A DNA stretch of 64,000 nt from JANSWY01 sp965243755 (GCA_965243755.1 CBDEVW010000003.1:1054001-1118000), one strand, 5' to 3'. Shown: positions 26,622 to 36,546, counted from the stretch's first letter. Notes: generated by a model from the sequence alone, not told the origin. Numbers and translations are program-made.

Positions 26622-27875
26622 GTGATGTTTAATATTTTATTGATATCCATTCTAGGAATATTTGGAAATTCTGATAAAGTTGAAATTGATAAACTTAATG
26701 AGAGTTCAATTGCATTATTAGATTCCGATTTATCAAAAGCTCGATCGATTGCTGTTAAGAGCCTTGAACTTGCAGAGGAAAGCAATTACGTCGAAGGTGA
26801 AGCTCAAAGCTTATTTATTCTAGCTTACTGTGATGCAAGTAGCAATAAGCTTAACATGGCGGTTCCAGAGTATTTTAGGTCCCTTGAATTATATCGTAAA
26901 ATTGAAACAGAAAAGTCCACCCTCTGCCAGGCAAAGATTCTTATGAATCTAGGAAAGATATTTAGAGCTCATTACAAATATAATGATGCAATCAATTTCT
27001 ATAAGGAAGGTTATGAAAAAGCTAACGCCTTGGGTGATGTGAGACTTATGAGTAATATACTTCATAATATGTCGATTGCATATCGACATAAAGGTGATTT
27101 GGTGGAAGCTGCGGAAATTCAATTTCAAAAATTGAATTTGCAAGATGCAAATAACACTAAAGAAAAAATTAAATCTTATAATCAATTGGGATTAGTTCAT
27201 AAAGATTTAAATGATTTTGATCAGTCAAGGAACTACTTTGAACACATCATAAATCTTGAAAGAAATAAAACCAAATCAACGAATAGAGCTCGAGCTTTAA
27301 ACAATATTGGTATATGCTACTATTTAGAAAAAAAGTATGATGAAGCCGAGAAATACTATTTGATGTCAATGAATGAGAGTGAAGAAATTGGGAAAAGTAT
27401 CGATGTATTTAATAGCTACCTAAATTTGAGCGAGATTTATATAGAAAAGTTGGATTTCAAAAATGCAGAAAAATATACATTGGCCGCACACCGTTTGTTA
27501 GACAATGTTCCTTCTTCTATCGAAAACAACAAAATCAACCACTACCTCTCCCAAATCTACTTTGCCACCAATCAACCTGAGAAAGCAAAGATCTATTCAG
27601 ATAAGTATGTGGAGCAAATGGAGGCACTGTACGATCAGCAAAGACAATTGGCTGCCCAGGGAGATCAGTATAAAATTGAGTTGATCACCTCAACTTACTT
27701 CGCTAAAATTCAGGAGCAGGAGAAGTTCAATTATTACATCTTAGGGGTAGTTGCGCTGGTTAGTTTATTTGTGGCATTCTTTATCTACCACCGATACAGA
27801 AAAGTAGCAGCTGCCAAAATGCTTAGAGAGCACTTCAGCAGCATTTCATTCAACATCTCCAATACCTCTAAATAA
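26622..27875 (+). CDS. TPR membrane protein, kinase-less paralogue
   Basis: 417 aa, alike over its whole length to residues 1-400 of the kinase at 24269: hydrophobic start (MMFNILLISILGIFG), TPR units, coiled part, membrane helix (YYILGVVALVSLFVAFFIY), then only about 25 residues and a stop. There is no His box or ATPase domain, and the downstream DNA does not encode one. Most of the protein is moderately similar, but residues about 300-345 (ENNKINHYLSQIYFATNQPE and on) are almost identical, with near-identical DNA. It could be a decoy or heterodimer partner of the kinase, or a sensor remnant. The end overlaps the convergent epimerase-like gene by 8 bp. Confidence 0.85.
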   Translation: MMFNILLISILGIFGNSDKVEIDKLNESSIALLDSDLSKARSIAVKSLELAEESNYVEGEAQSLFILAYCDASSNKLNMAVPEYFRSLELYRKIETEKSTLCQAKILMNLGKIFRAHYKYNDAINFYKEGYEKANALGDVRLMSNILHNMSIAYRHKGDLVEAAEIQFQKLNLQDANNTKEKIKSYNQLGLVHKDLNDFDQSRNYFEHIINLERNKTKSTNRARALNNIGICYYLEKKYDEAEKYYLMSMNESEEIGKSIDVFNSYLNLSEIYIEKLDFKNAEKYTLAAHRLLDNVPSSIENNKINHYLSQIYFATNQPEKAKIYSDKYVEQMEALYDQQRQLAAQGDQYKIELITSTYFAKIQEQEKFNYYILGVVALVSLFVAFFIYHRYRKVAAAKMLREHFSSISFNISNTSK

Positions 27876-28773
27876 GATTTTCTGAAACGTATTTGAAGGA
27901 CGTTGTGATACTTTGTATAGGATCATCACTCTGATCCTGTTCCACAAAGAAGTGCTTCATTCCAGCTGTTTGCTCCGCTGCAAATGCCGCCTTGTAATCA
28001 ATGGTTCCGTTACCTACTTCAGTAAAGTTACCTGTTGCGTCCATGTCTTTCACATGCCATAGTGGAACCCTGTTGGCATATTTCTGAAAGAAGTCCACAG
28101 GATTCATATTGACCTTACTGATCCAGTATAAATCGAGTTCCATTTGTACCATGTCCGCATCTGTATTGTCAAGAATGTAATACATTGGGATCTCCCCCTC
28201 GAGTTCCACAAACTCAAAATCGTGGTTGTGGTAACAAAACTTTACTCCTGCAGCCTTACATTTTTCGGCAGCCACATTGATCAGGTCTACCAATTGCTTG
28301 TAATCCTCCAGAGTTTTGCGCTCGTCAGGATGAAGCCAGCCAAGTGCAGCATATTTCTGCCCAAGTACCTGCATATCCTCCACAGCCTGGTCCCAGTTAT
28401 TGGACAAGGTGCCTGTATGCTCAGGCTCTGTCCTACCAGAACTGTAATGTGAGCTCACAGCTTTCAGACCATTAGAATCCAATGCCTTCTTGAAATCAGT
28501 TGGCGCCATATCATAGTACTTCCCATTGGCATATCCAGCCAGCTCCACTTCTTTATAACCAATCTCCGCTACCTTCGCCAGGGTATCTGCTACATCCTGC
28601 GACATTTGGTCCCTTACTGTGTATAGTTGCACCCCAATGTTTCTCTTTTCAGAAGTTGCAATATTTTGGGTTGCAGTGCTACCTTCCTTACCTGGTGAGG
28701 AGCAATAAGGCAATAGAAGACTTCCGGCAGCTAGTGCCGTAGTTTGTTTAAGAAAGGTCCGTCGGTTTTTCAT
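27868..28773 (-). CDS. Tat-exported sugar phosphate isomerase/epimerase-like TIM-barrel protein
   Basis: 301 aa. The N-terminus, NRRTFLKQTTALAAGSLLLPYC, has a twin-arginine motif (RRTFLK) and a possible lipobox Cys, so the protein is folded in the cytoplasm and exported, perhaps lipidated. The mature part is an AP-endonuclease-2/xylose-isomerase-like barrel: GVQLYTVRDQM, YKEVELAGY, GVKFCYHNHDFEF, ELDLYWISK, WHVKDMD and a late FVEQDQ, with His, Glu and Asp metal ligands in the expected places. Periplasmic members of this family act as 3-keto-glycoside lyases or isomerases in Bacteroidota, which fits the neighbouring cluster. It follows a 310-bp duplicated spacer after the cytochrome lipoprotein gene. 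Confidence 0.88.
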   Translation of the reverse strand: MKNRRTFLKQTTALAAGSLLLPYCSSPGKEGSTATQNIATSEKRNIGVQLYTVRDQMSQDVADTLAKVAEIGYKEVELAGYANGKYYDMAPTDFKKALDSNGLKAVSSHYSSGRTEPEHTGTLSNNWDQAVEDMQVLGQKYAALGWLHPDERKTLEDYKQLVDLINVAAEKCKAAGVKFCYHNHDFEFVELEGEIPMYYILDNTDADMVQMELDLYWISKVNMNPVDFFQKYANRVPLWHVKDMDATGNFTEVGNGTIDYKAAFAAEQTAGMKHFFVEQDQSDDPIQSITTSFKYVSENLI

Positions 28774-29060
28774 GTGTATATAATTTTGATTTTAATGGTC
28801 ACATGGAATTCGCTTCTCCAAAACATCACCGTACAAAGCTATTTCAACTTCAATATTCATTATCGGTTGGTGTTTGCGAGATCATGCTCATTTCATGTGT
28901 ATATAATTTTTATTTTAACGATCACATGCCTGCGTGTCGTAATACCGCCACTTCGGCATGCAGGCATGGAATTCGCAGTAGCTGAAAACTAACCTGTTAT
29001 GCATATCTAACCTCAATATTCACCACCGGTTGGTATGTGCTAACCTATGCTCATTTCATG
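28769..29060 (-). repeat. Tandem duplication in the 310-bp spacer, with third partial copy
   Basis: Copy A (about 28769-28890) and copy B (28891-29053) both begin TTTCATGTGTATATAATTTT, continue to TCACATG and GAATTCGC, and later share CAATATTCA, CGGTTGGT and ATGCTCA. A third, partial copy starts at 29054 (TTTCATGGTCATATATATTT). Copy A includes the start codon and untranslated leader of the 27868-28773 gene, so the duplicated unit is its upstream region. Copy B is longer because of an insert (28925-28968). No gene lies in the stretch. Confidence 0.8.
28925..28968. repeat. REP-like palindromic insert in copy B
   Basis: A 44-bp block absent from copy A, with perfect 9-bp terminal inverted repeats CATGCCTGC (28925-28933) and GCAGGCATG (28960-28968) and GC-rich contents unlike the AT-rich surroundings. 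It fits a repetitive extragenic palindrome or a minimal transposable fragment. No transposase is seen in the window. Confidence 0.6.
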
Positions 29061-29083
29061 GTCATATATATTTATTCAAGTAA

Positions 29084-31729
29084 TTAATCTTTTTGAAAAT
29101 AAATCCAGTCCAGGCTATTTAATTGTTGTTTAGGGTCTTCCGGATATTGAAATACAAAATAGAGATCATGCACCCCATCTTCATCAATTTCCATCACTGG
29201 GTTAGGGATATCACTCAATGCGGAACCTGCAAGCTTACCGTTTGGTGCATCCAGCCGCAACTCAACTGTACCCGCAGCACGGCCCGAATCATTGACGAAA
29301 AATGAGAACTGCAAAGACCCTATTGCTGTCAGGTCCACACCAGAAAACTTAATGTAAGAATCATGGTAGATGTTGTAAACAAACCTTCTTTCTCCACGCA
29401 TGTCCATGATTTTTGCATTGCGCTGCTCATCGAAATCCTCTGCCTGCAGATAAGCATTTCTAAGAATTAGCTGTTCACTATCGCTGATGGGCTCCATTCC
29501 ATTGGCTCCACGATCTTCATACCAGGCATTGAACACGTAAACTGCTTCATCTTTTGCTGGCTGTCCGTCAAACGTGTACTGACCGTTTAAAGCGAAAGCC
29601 TGTTGCTTTGACTCATCTGCCACGGACAATATGTATTTAACCATTTCTTCGGCATCTTCCTTTGGTAGTGACGGATGGGCAGCCATGGCTTGTTCGCCCC
29701 AGTTGCCTGCACCTCCATTAATGATCTTGTCACTTAGCTGATCAATAGCAGAAGGATCGTTCTTATACCTCAATGCCACCTGCATATAACTAGGTCCTAT
29801 GGAGCGGTCATTGAGTTTATGACAGGACTGGCAATCACTTTCACTGATCAGTGACAGCCCTTTGGCGACCACCTGATGTCCCGTAGTTTGAGTCGCCTTG
29901 GCCAGGTCAAGTCCTTCCGGGATATATTCAATCCTGAAATCAACCGCATCAGGTGTGATACCAGCACCAATTTCACCATCTTCTTTATCTTTCACCACTA
30001 CCTCATAACTTATCACATCTCCAGGCCAATAGAATGATTGGTTCCCCGAAATGTTGATTTTAACCTCCGGAGCAGCATTGCCCACTGAGATCTTAAACTG
30101 CCTCGAAACCTTATTGCCTGCTACATCCCGCACGGTAACTTTAGGGTAGTAGATGCCCGTCTTCTCGAAGGTATAGGTTACTGCTGGTTCCTTTAGTTTT
30201 TTTCCATCAATCTCCCACAGATAAAACAATTTATCTTCATCATAATCCATGGTTCCATCAGTTGAGAAATCTACCGTTAGGGGGGCACTCCCTGCAAACT
30301 TGCTTGCGCTCGCCATCAGGTTTGGGGTTCTATTACCAGGATTATAATCAATCTTAACAATGGCAGCATCATTATTCTTGGTAAACCATCCTGTACCGTA
30401 CTCCAGAATATACAAAGCACCTTCGGGTCCCATTTCCATGTCAATCATATAATTGAACTGGGTGCCAGGCATGAAAGGGTCCAACTTTACCAGTTCACCT
30501 TCCTCGGTCAAAGTCACCAGAAATATCCATCCCCTGATCCAATCGTATATGAATAGCTTTCCATTGAATTCTTGGGGAAATGTTCCTCTCTCGACCTGAA
30601 ACAGGTCCCTGTAAAAGACCGGTCCCGCCATGGCATTTCGTCCGCCTTTTCCCAGCATAGGAAACTCCGGAGATTCGGCATATGGATACCAGATCAAAGC
30701 GGGTTGGGCGGGAGGAAGCGTGTCAAGTCCAGTATTGTTAGGTGAATTGTTGATCGGAAATTCAGGGTCATATTGGCCCAATGATCGTTTGGTTCTGAAA
30801 TCTACTTCGTGATACGCTTTGTTGTCACCGACAAAATAGGGCCATCCAAAGAATCCGGCAGCTTTGGCCAAATTGATTTCATCATGTCCCCTGGGTCCCA
30901 TACCTTCCTTATCGTTGGGAGCATCGGGTCCCACCTCGCCCCAAAATAACCAGTTTCTTTTTTGATCAATAGATATCCGGTAGGGGTTTCTGTTACCCAT
31001 CACATAGATCTCCGGTCTTGTATTTGGTGTACCCACCGGAAACAAATTACCATCGGGAATGCTGTAGGTACCATCAGGAAGTGGCTTTATCCTTAAGATG
31101 CTCCCCCTTAGATCATTGGTATTGCTGGAAGACTTCTGGGCATCCCACGGACTTCTTCCGGGTCTTTCATCCGAAGGAGAGAATCCATCAGAACCAAAAG
31201 GATTGGTATCATCACCAGTTGACAAATACATTAATCCATCAGGTCCAAACTGAATTGAACCGCCAGTATGACAACACTCCTGTCGCTGCGTAGGGACTTC
31301 CAGCATGACAATTTCGGAATCCATGTCCAGTTTACCAGATCTGAAAGTAAACCTGGAAAGGACCTGTTTTTCCTCCGGCCCGGCCGGTGAGTAATACAAA
31401 TAAACCCATCGGTTGTAATTGAAGTCTGGGTCCAATGCAATACCCATTAGCCCATCTTCCTGTTCGTAGTAAACATCAATATGATTGATTATCGATAATT
31501 GTGAGGTTTCCGGATCGAAGAGTTTGATGTCTCCTTTTCTTTCTACCACAATGATCCTTTTGTCCTCAAGAATGGCAAATTCGGTGGGTTCGTTGAGGTC
31601 GTACGATAGTATTACTTTGGTAAATCGGTTTTCTTCGATTGGATTGTACGCTTTGGATATCGGCTCATCGTGAGAACAAGCTGAAAACAAAAACATCCAC
31701 ACAATGACCGATCCGAAGTGTTTGATCAT
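29084..31729 (-). CDS. Glucose/sorbosone-dehydrogenase-like lipoprotein with PKD, cytochrome c and CBM-like domains
   Basis: 881 aa. Lipoprotein signal (MIKHFGSVIVWMFLFSAC), then a soluble quinoprotein-type six-bladed propeller at about 30-450 (EFAILEDKRIIVVERKGDIKL, EDGLMGIALDPDFN, CCHTGGSIQFGPDGLMYLSTGDD, GNRNPYRISID, GPEGALYILEYG). A PKD-like domain follows at about 455-545, a class I cytochrome c with C633-xx-C636-H637 (CQSCHKLNDRSIGPSY) and a carbohydrate-binding-like sandwich at about 755-881 (LQAEDFDEQRN to the end). It probably oxidises a sugar or glycoside in the periplasm and passes electrons to its own haem. It is 84 bp after the 1215-aa lipoprotein gene. Confidence 0.87.
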   Translation of the reverse strand: MIKHFGSVIVWMFLFSACSHDEPISKAYNPIEENRFTKVILSYDLNEPTEFAILEDKRIIVVERKGDIKLFDPETSQLSIINHIDVYYEQEDGLMGIALDPDFNYNRWVYLYYSPAGPEEKQVLSRFTFRSGKLDMDSEIVMLEVPTQRQECCHTGGSIQFGPDGLMYLSTGDDTNPFGSDGFSPSDERPGRSPWDAQKSSSNTNDLRGSILRIKPLPDGTYSIPDGNLFPVGTPNTRPEIYVMGNRNPYRISIDQKRNWLFWGEVGPDAPNDKEGMGPRGHDEINLAKAAGFFGWPYFVGDNKAYHEVDFRTKRSLGQYDPEFPINNSPNNTGLDTLPPAQPALIWYPYAESPEFPMLGKGGRNAMAGPVFYRDLFQVERGTFPQEFNGKLFIYDWIRGWIFLVTLTEEGELVKLDPFMPGTQFNYMIDMEMGPEGALYILEYGTGWFTKNNDAAIVKIDYNPGNRTPNLMASASKFAGSAPLTVDFSTDGTMDYDEDKLFYLWEIDGKKLKEPAVTYTFEKTGIYYPKVTVRDVAGNKVSRQFKISVGNAAPEVKINISGNQSFYWPGDVISYEVVVKDKEDGEIGAGITPDAVDFRIEYIPEGLDLAKATQTTGHQVVAKGLSLISESDCQSCHKLNDRSIGPSYMQVALRYKNDPSAIDQLSDKIINGGAGNWGEQAMAAHPSLPKEDAEEMVKYILSVADESKQQAFALNGQYTFDGQPAKDEAVYVFNAWYEDRGANGMEPISDSEQLILRNAYLQAEDFDEQRNAKIMDMRGERRFVYNIYHDSYIKFSGVDLTAIGSLQFSFFVNDSGRAAGTVELRLDAPNGKLAGSALSDIPNPVMEIDEDGVHDLYFVFQYPEDPKQQLNSLDWIYFQKD

Positions 31730-31813
31730 GTTCTTCTCGTTAATGTTGAAAATTTAGGGTGGTTTGAATAGTCTCCAGGCATGAGTATCTATTCAAACCA
31801 CGAGGGTAATTCG

Positions 31814-34800
31814 TTACAATTCCCTGATTTTAATATTTCTGAACCAAACTTTGTCGTCATGGTCCTGTAAGCTGATGTGTCCAGCCTCTGCCATGCCCCA
31901 ATCTGGTTTATCTGCAAACTTGCTATTGGCAACCATTGTTTTCCAATCTTCAGATTTGGTGTCGTATTCAACTATTTTGTAACCATTGAGCCAGTGCTGA
32001 ACCTTACCGTCTTTCACCACCAACCTTGCTCTGTTCCATTCCCCTCCCGGGTTAACAGTGATGTATTTAGATTCAATCAAATCATACAAATCCCCTGCCC
32101 TGTGGCGGAATATTTGTCCATCTGGATGGTTCACATTATCTAGAACCTGCATTTCCATACCAGACTCCCATGCTTCTTTGAATTCGGGCTTTTCTTTTAC
32201 CATATAGAATATACCGCTGTTTCCACCTTTTGCCACTTTCCATTCTATATAGAGCTCAAAGTTGCTGTACTCTTTGTCTGTAATGATGATGTCCTTACCG
32301 TCTTCTTTCCACTCACTGCGATTAGGCTTCTTACCAAGGAAATGAAGGGCATTGTCATTGACTGTCCAGCGGCTTCCTAACTGATCGCTGTTGTAGTTTC
32401 TAATACCTTCTGTATTCTTTCCGTTAAACAATAGTTTCCATCCGTTGGCTTTTTCTTCTTCTGTCAACTGATTATGAACCACTTTGTACTCATTAGTGAA
32501 TCCTGGTTTATTCTCAGGAATGGCGTTCAATGTGTACCAGGCTTCAGTAGTCCATAGGGATCTGTTATTTTCACTGTTGAATGGTCTGATTACCCTAAAG
32601 TAAACCATGTGATTTTCTTTGATGCCCGGTAGTTCGAAGAACACCTTTTTGCGATCTTTTGAAACATAGAAATTGGTCACCTTCAAATCTTCCAGGCCTA
32701 ATTTTGGCCCGCCGTAATTGGCTGTTGGTTTGTAATACCACTGTTGGACCAGAAAATCTTTCGCCGAAATGTTTTGCCCTGCCATAATGGGTTCGGTGAA
32801 CTCCATTTCGAAACCATTAGACCTCACACTAACTGATTGGATGTCAAACACCGGGTTCCCATTGTATTCCAATCGCTGTAAGCCATACCACAACTTCTCA
32901 GCATGCCCCCAGTTACCGGTAGAACCAACCCCACCTACATAAAGTGATTGTCCATCAGGACTCCAGTCCAGTCGGTTGATCCCTGCTTCCAGTCCCTGAA
33001 TGAAGCGGAAAACAGCTCCCTGGTATTCTCCATTTACTTTTTCCACAAAGACACGTTTAACTCCACCGTGCGTCACTTCTCCATGGATCATTTGGCCTTT
33101 GTAAGGTCCGAGGTTCAGGGAAGAAGGCTCACTTGGTGAGTTACCGATCTCATCTTGTGGCAACCATACCACCGGAAGTTTCTCTTCCCAGTTTTGAGAC
33201 TCCACCGGATCCACTGACCTGGAGCCATAGAATGCTCCTTTTTTCACATGTACTATTTTGCTGGATGGCAACCAATCTCCCTGGTTGTCAGCGACAAATA
33301 ATTCTCCGTCAGCTCCAAATCCTATTCCATTGGGTGTTCTAAGCCCTTTCGCTAAGAACTCTACCTCACCGGTTTCTTTGTTGATCTTGATCACTTTACC
33401 TCTATCAGGGATCTGTGGAGAGGCAGATGCTCCACCAGGCATAATTGCAGTGGCCAGGGTACCATAGAAAAAGCCATCTTTGTATTCCAATCCAAAGGCA
33501 AACTCATGGAAATTTGCAGAAACTCTCCAGTCATTGCTTACCGTTTGGTACTCATCGATTAGTCCATCTCCATCGTGATCGATTAGTTTGGTCAGTTCCT
33601 GTTTTTGCAGGACATAAATTTCATCATCCACCACCTTGATTCCCAGTGGTTCTGCCAGACCGGTTGCAATTTTAGTTGCTTTAATCTGGGAAGGATCTTT
33701 GGCGGTATGATTCTCGATCATATAAACCGGGCCATCGGACTCCCAGGCACATACTACCATTCTGCCATCTGACATGAAATCAATGCCTCCAATTCTGGCA
33801 TCAAAATCATCTGGACGAGCCTGATACAGGTCAAAGGACGGATGAACCGCATCCAAAGGAATCCCATCACCAGGAATGGACTTTGCCAATTTCCCTGGAA
33901 CTACATAAGTTTTGGTTTGTTTAAAATCGCTTACCTTATGAGAAATAGGTGCTTCCAGTATTTCAAAAGACTGGCTGGACTTATTCCACCATTGCAATGA
34001 AAGCGCAGCGTTTCCTTCATATTGTTCGTACAAAACCCTGATATCATGTGGTCCTGCGGTGAGGTAGTATTCACCATCGATTGGTCTTCCACCGTGGATG
34101 CCTCCATTATCAATTATCAGTTTATTATCGATGTACAGATATGAACCGTCATCGCTAAACAATCGGAAATCATAGCTACCATCCTCCGGAATTTCAATTT
34201 GGCCACTGAATTCTATCCCAAACATTTCTGAGAACTCCCCAAAATCATCTCTCCCAAACACATGGATTTTGTCCACCACGCCACTTCTGATAGGCTGGGA
34301 ACTTTCAATGGTTTGTTTTAATCCTATTTCACCATTTAAAATATACTGGTGTGCGGCAAATCCTTTTCCATTATTACCCATAAACTTTTCTTCCAGTCTG
34401 ATGGGTGAAGATTTTTCACCGAGGGTTATTTTAGATATTCTGCCACCTTCATCATTATCATCGAGAGAAAGAATGTATTTGACCATTTCATTCACATCCT
34501 TTACTTCCAGCCCAGGATGTGGTGTCATCATAGCTACACCCCAAACGCCGCTTCCGCCTTTGATAATCTTATTGGTCAACAGGTCAATGGCTGCCTGATC
34601 ATCGTTGTACTTTCTGGCGATACTGATGTAGGATGGTCCCACTGTTTTTACCTTTTCATTATGACAGGAATGACAATCGCTTCTATTGATCAATTCTGCT
34701 CCCAAAGGTTCGCCATCATTCGTTTCAGAACCATTGCCCGGGTCTCCTAACTTATCAAACCCTGGATGGAAAAATATTCTCAATTCGGTATCATCACCAC

Positions 34801-35461
34801 TATTCATGACCAGTTTTCCCCGAATATTGATCACCTGACCATCTGGGTAATCAATCTTTTCTGTTTCCAGAACTTCAAATTTGCCATTAGTCCTATAGTC
34901 ATTCTCCAGGATCAGAGAGCTTATGGTGGTACGGAGACTTACAATTGCCCCTTCAGGTGTTCCTTCCAATTGAAAGGTTCTGCTAATACCATTTTGATTC
35001 CCCCTGATGATATATTCAGGAGTTTCGGTCACTTTAATAACACCACCTGATTTAGTGATCAATTGGTAGTTTAGGTTTACCTGGCCTCCTTTGATGCGAT
35101 GACCTTTATATTTTATTTCAGGTGTGTAGTCTGCTCCACCTTCAGTGATGGACCATTGGTTGGTCGATGAATCATTCACAAAGTATGCATAACCTTTACT
35201 GGTAGGCTGAGGACCATGGACCGTAGTATAGACAGCACCATCGAAATTCACACCTCCCTTCCAAACTTTGTAGAGGTTAGCATTTTGAGCATCATATGCC
35301 ACCCAAAGCTCATCGTGTAGCGCGGCAGTCACCATCCGGGCCTTTTCATCCAGCACCGACCGAAACACCCAGGCTTCCAGTGGCCGCTCGACCTTTGATT
35401 CATTACTACCACAACTGGCTACCACCAGCATTACTAAAATACCGTAAACAAACTTCTTCAT
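31814..35461 (-). CDS. Giant lipoprotein: cytochrome c, PA14, propeller and 3-keto-disaccharide hydrolase (DUF1080) domains
   Basis: 1215 aa. Lipobox at Cys17 (MKKFVYGILVMLVVASC). Residues about 25-250 are a beta-rich domain I cannot name. Cytochrome c with C263-xx-C266-H267 (SDCHSCHNE, then KTVGPSYISIARKY). A PA14 carbohydrate-binding domain at about 375-500 (YDFRLFSDDGSYLYIDNKLI). A sorbosone-dehydrogenase-like propeller at about 540-880 (VCAWESDGPVYMIENH, GLRTPNGIGFGADGELFVADNQGDW). The C-terminal 200 residues are DUF1080/3keto-disac_hyd (WKLLFNGKNTEGI, GNSGIFYMVKE, EMQVLDNVNHPDG, GEWNRARLVV, ISLQDHDDKVWFRNIKIREL). It combines electron acceptor, glycan binding and keto-sugar cleavage in one surface protein. 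Confidence 0.88.
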   Translation of the reverse strand: MKKFVYGILVMLVVASCGSNESKVERPLEAWVFRSVLDEKARMVTAALHDELWVAYDAQNANLYKVWKGGVNFDGAVYTTVHGPQPTSKGYAYFVNDSSTNQWSITEGGADYTPEIKYKGHRIKGGQVNLNYQLITKSGGVIKVTETPEYIIRGNQNGISRTFQLEGTPEGAIVSLRTTISSLILENDYRTNGKFEVLETEKIDYPDGQVINIRGKLVMNSGDDTELRIFFHPGFDKLGDPGNGSETNDGEPLGAELINRSDCHSCHNEKVKTVGPSYISIARKYNDDQAAIDLLTNKIIKGGSGVWGVAMMTPHPGLEVKDVNEMVKYILSLDDNDEGGRISKITLGEKSSPIRLEEKFMGNNGKGFAAHQYILNGEIGLKQTIESSQPIRSGVVDKIHVFGRDDFGEFSEMFGIEFSGQIEIPEDGSYDFRLFSDDGSYLYIDNKLIIDNGGIHGGRPIDGEYYLTAGPHDIRVLYEQYEGNAALSLQWWNKSSQSFEILEAPISHKVSDFKQTKTYVVPGKLAKSIPGDGIPLDAVHPSFDLYQARPDDFDARIGGIDFMSDGRMVVCAWESDGPVYMIENHTAKDPSQIKATKIATGLAEPLGIKVVDDEIYVLQKQELTKLIDHDGDGLIDEYQTVSNDWRVSANFHEFAFGLEYKDGFFYGTLATAIMPGGASASPQIPDRGKVIKINKETGEVEFLAKGLRTPNGIGFGADGELFVADNQGDWLPSSKIVHVKKGAFYGSRSVDPVESQNWEEKLPVVWLPQDEIGNSPSEPSSLNLGPYKGQMIHGEVTHGGVKRVFVEKVNGEYQGAVFRFIQGLEAGINRLDWSPDGQSLYVGGVGSTGNWGHAEKLWYGLQRLEYNGNPVFDIQSVSVRSNGFEMEFTEPIMAGQNISAKDFLVQQWYYKPTANYGGPKLGLEDLKVTNFYVSKDRKKVFFELPGIKENHMVYFRVIRPFNSENNRSLWTTEAWYTLNAIPENKPGFTNEYKVVHNQLTEEEKANGWKLLFNGKNTEGIRNYNSDQLGSRWTVNDNALHFLGKKPNRSEWKEDGKDIIITDKEYSNFELYIEWKVAKGGNSGIFYMVKEKPEFKEAWESGMEMQVLDNVNHPDGQIFRHRAGDLYDLIESKYITVNPGGEWNRARLVVKDGKVQHWLNGYKIVEYDTKSEDWKTMVANSKFADKPDWGMAEAGHISLQDHDDKVWFRNIKIREL

Positions 35462-35480
35462 TTTATATATACTTATATTC

Positions 35481-36534
35481 CTATATTCCTAAAATCTTCC
35501 TGTTGCTTTCCTCATCAGCATCGCCACCAGCAAAATCATCAAATGCTTTGTCTGTTACCTGAATGATGTGATTAGCAATAAATGGTGCTCCCTCTTCTGC
35601 ACCCTGCTGTGGACTTTTGATGCAGCACTCCCATTCAAGTACTGCCCAACCACTGAAATTGTATTGAGCTAATTTTGAAAAAATCGATTTGAAATCTACC
35701 TGTCCATCGCCTAATGAACGAAATCTTCCAGGTCTGTCAATCCAACTCTGATAGCCTCCATACACACCTGATTTTCCCGTCGGATTGTATTCTGCATCTT
35801 TGACATGAAACATCTTAATAAAATGATGATAGTGATCTATGTATTGCAAATAGTCCATTTGCTGCAACAACAAATGTGACGGGTCATAAAGCATTTTCAC
35901 TTTCTGATGTTTGTCTGTTGCATCCCAGAACATTTCAAAGGTTATACCATCATGTAGATCTTCTCCTGGGTGGATTTCATAACAAATGTCTACATCATAT
36001 TCATCACACACGTCTAAGATGGGTTGCCAGCGTTTGGCCAATTCATTAAAGCCGGTTTCAACCAGGCCAGCCGGACGCTGAGGCCATGGGTACATGGTAG
36101 GCCACAACAAAGCACCACTAAATGAAGCCATACGGTCTATCCCAAGTCGTCTGCTCACTACGGCTGCTTTACTCACCTGCTCAATGGCCCACGCTGTTCT
36201 TGCTTTTGGATTGTTCTTAACTTCATCCGGAGCAAAGGCATCAAACATGGTGTCATAAGCGGGATGTACCGCAACCAACTGCCCTTGAAGATGTGTACTT
36301 AAGTCTGAGATCACCAAACCATGTTTCGCCACGGTCCCCTTGATCTCATCTATGTAATCTTTACTATCTGCTCCTTTATCGATATCAATTAGTCGCTTAT
36401 CCCAGCTGGGTATTTGTACTGCTTTATATCCTAAGCCGGCAGCCCATTCACATATGCTATCCAGGCTATTAAATGGTGCTACATCATCTGCAAACTGTGC
36501 TAAAAAAAATCGCCGGGCCTTTTATTGTTTTCAT
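35481..36534 (-). CDS. Sugar phosphate isomerase/epimerase, frameshifted at an A8 tract
   Basis: The gene should start at the ATG at 36534 (MKTIKGPAI...) and encode about 350 aa, but the reading frame shifts by one base in a run of eight A (36502-36509; T8 on the coding strand). With seven T the frame would read on as FLAQFADDVAPFNSLDS and join the long downstream frame (VQIPSWDKRLI, VISDLSTHLQGQLVAVHP, DICYEIHPGED, MLYDPSHLLLQQ, FHVKDAEYNP, WAVLEWECC). As read, only an in-frame GTG at 36332 could give a 283-aa protein lacking the first strand and helix. The length 1054 bp is 3x351+1. Either an assembly error, a recent mutation or slippage-based expression. Cytosolic; no signal peptide. Confidence 0.85.
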
Positions 36535-36546
36535 TTTTTGTGTTTT

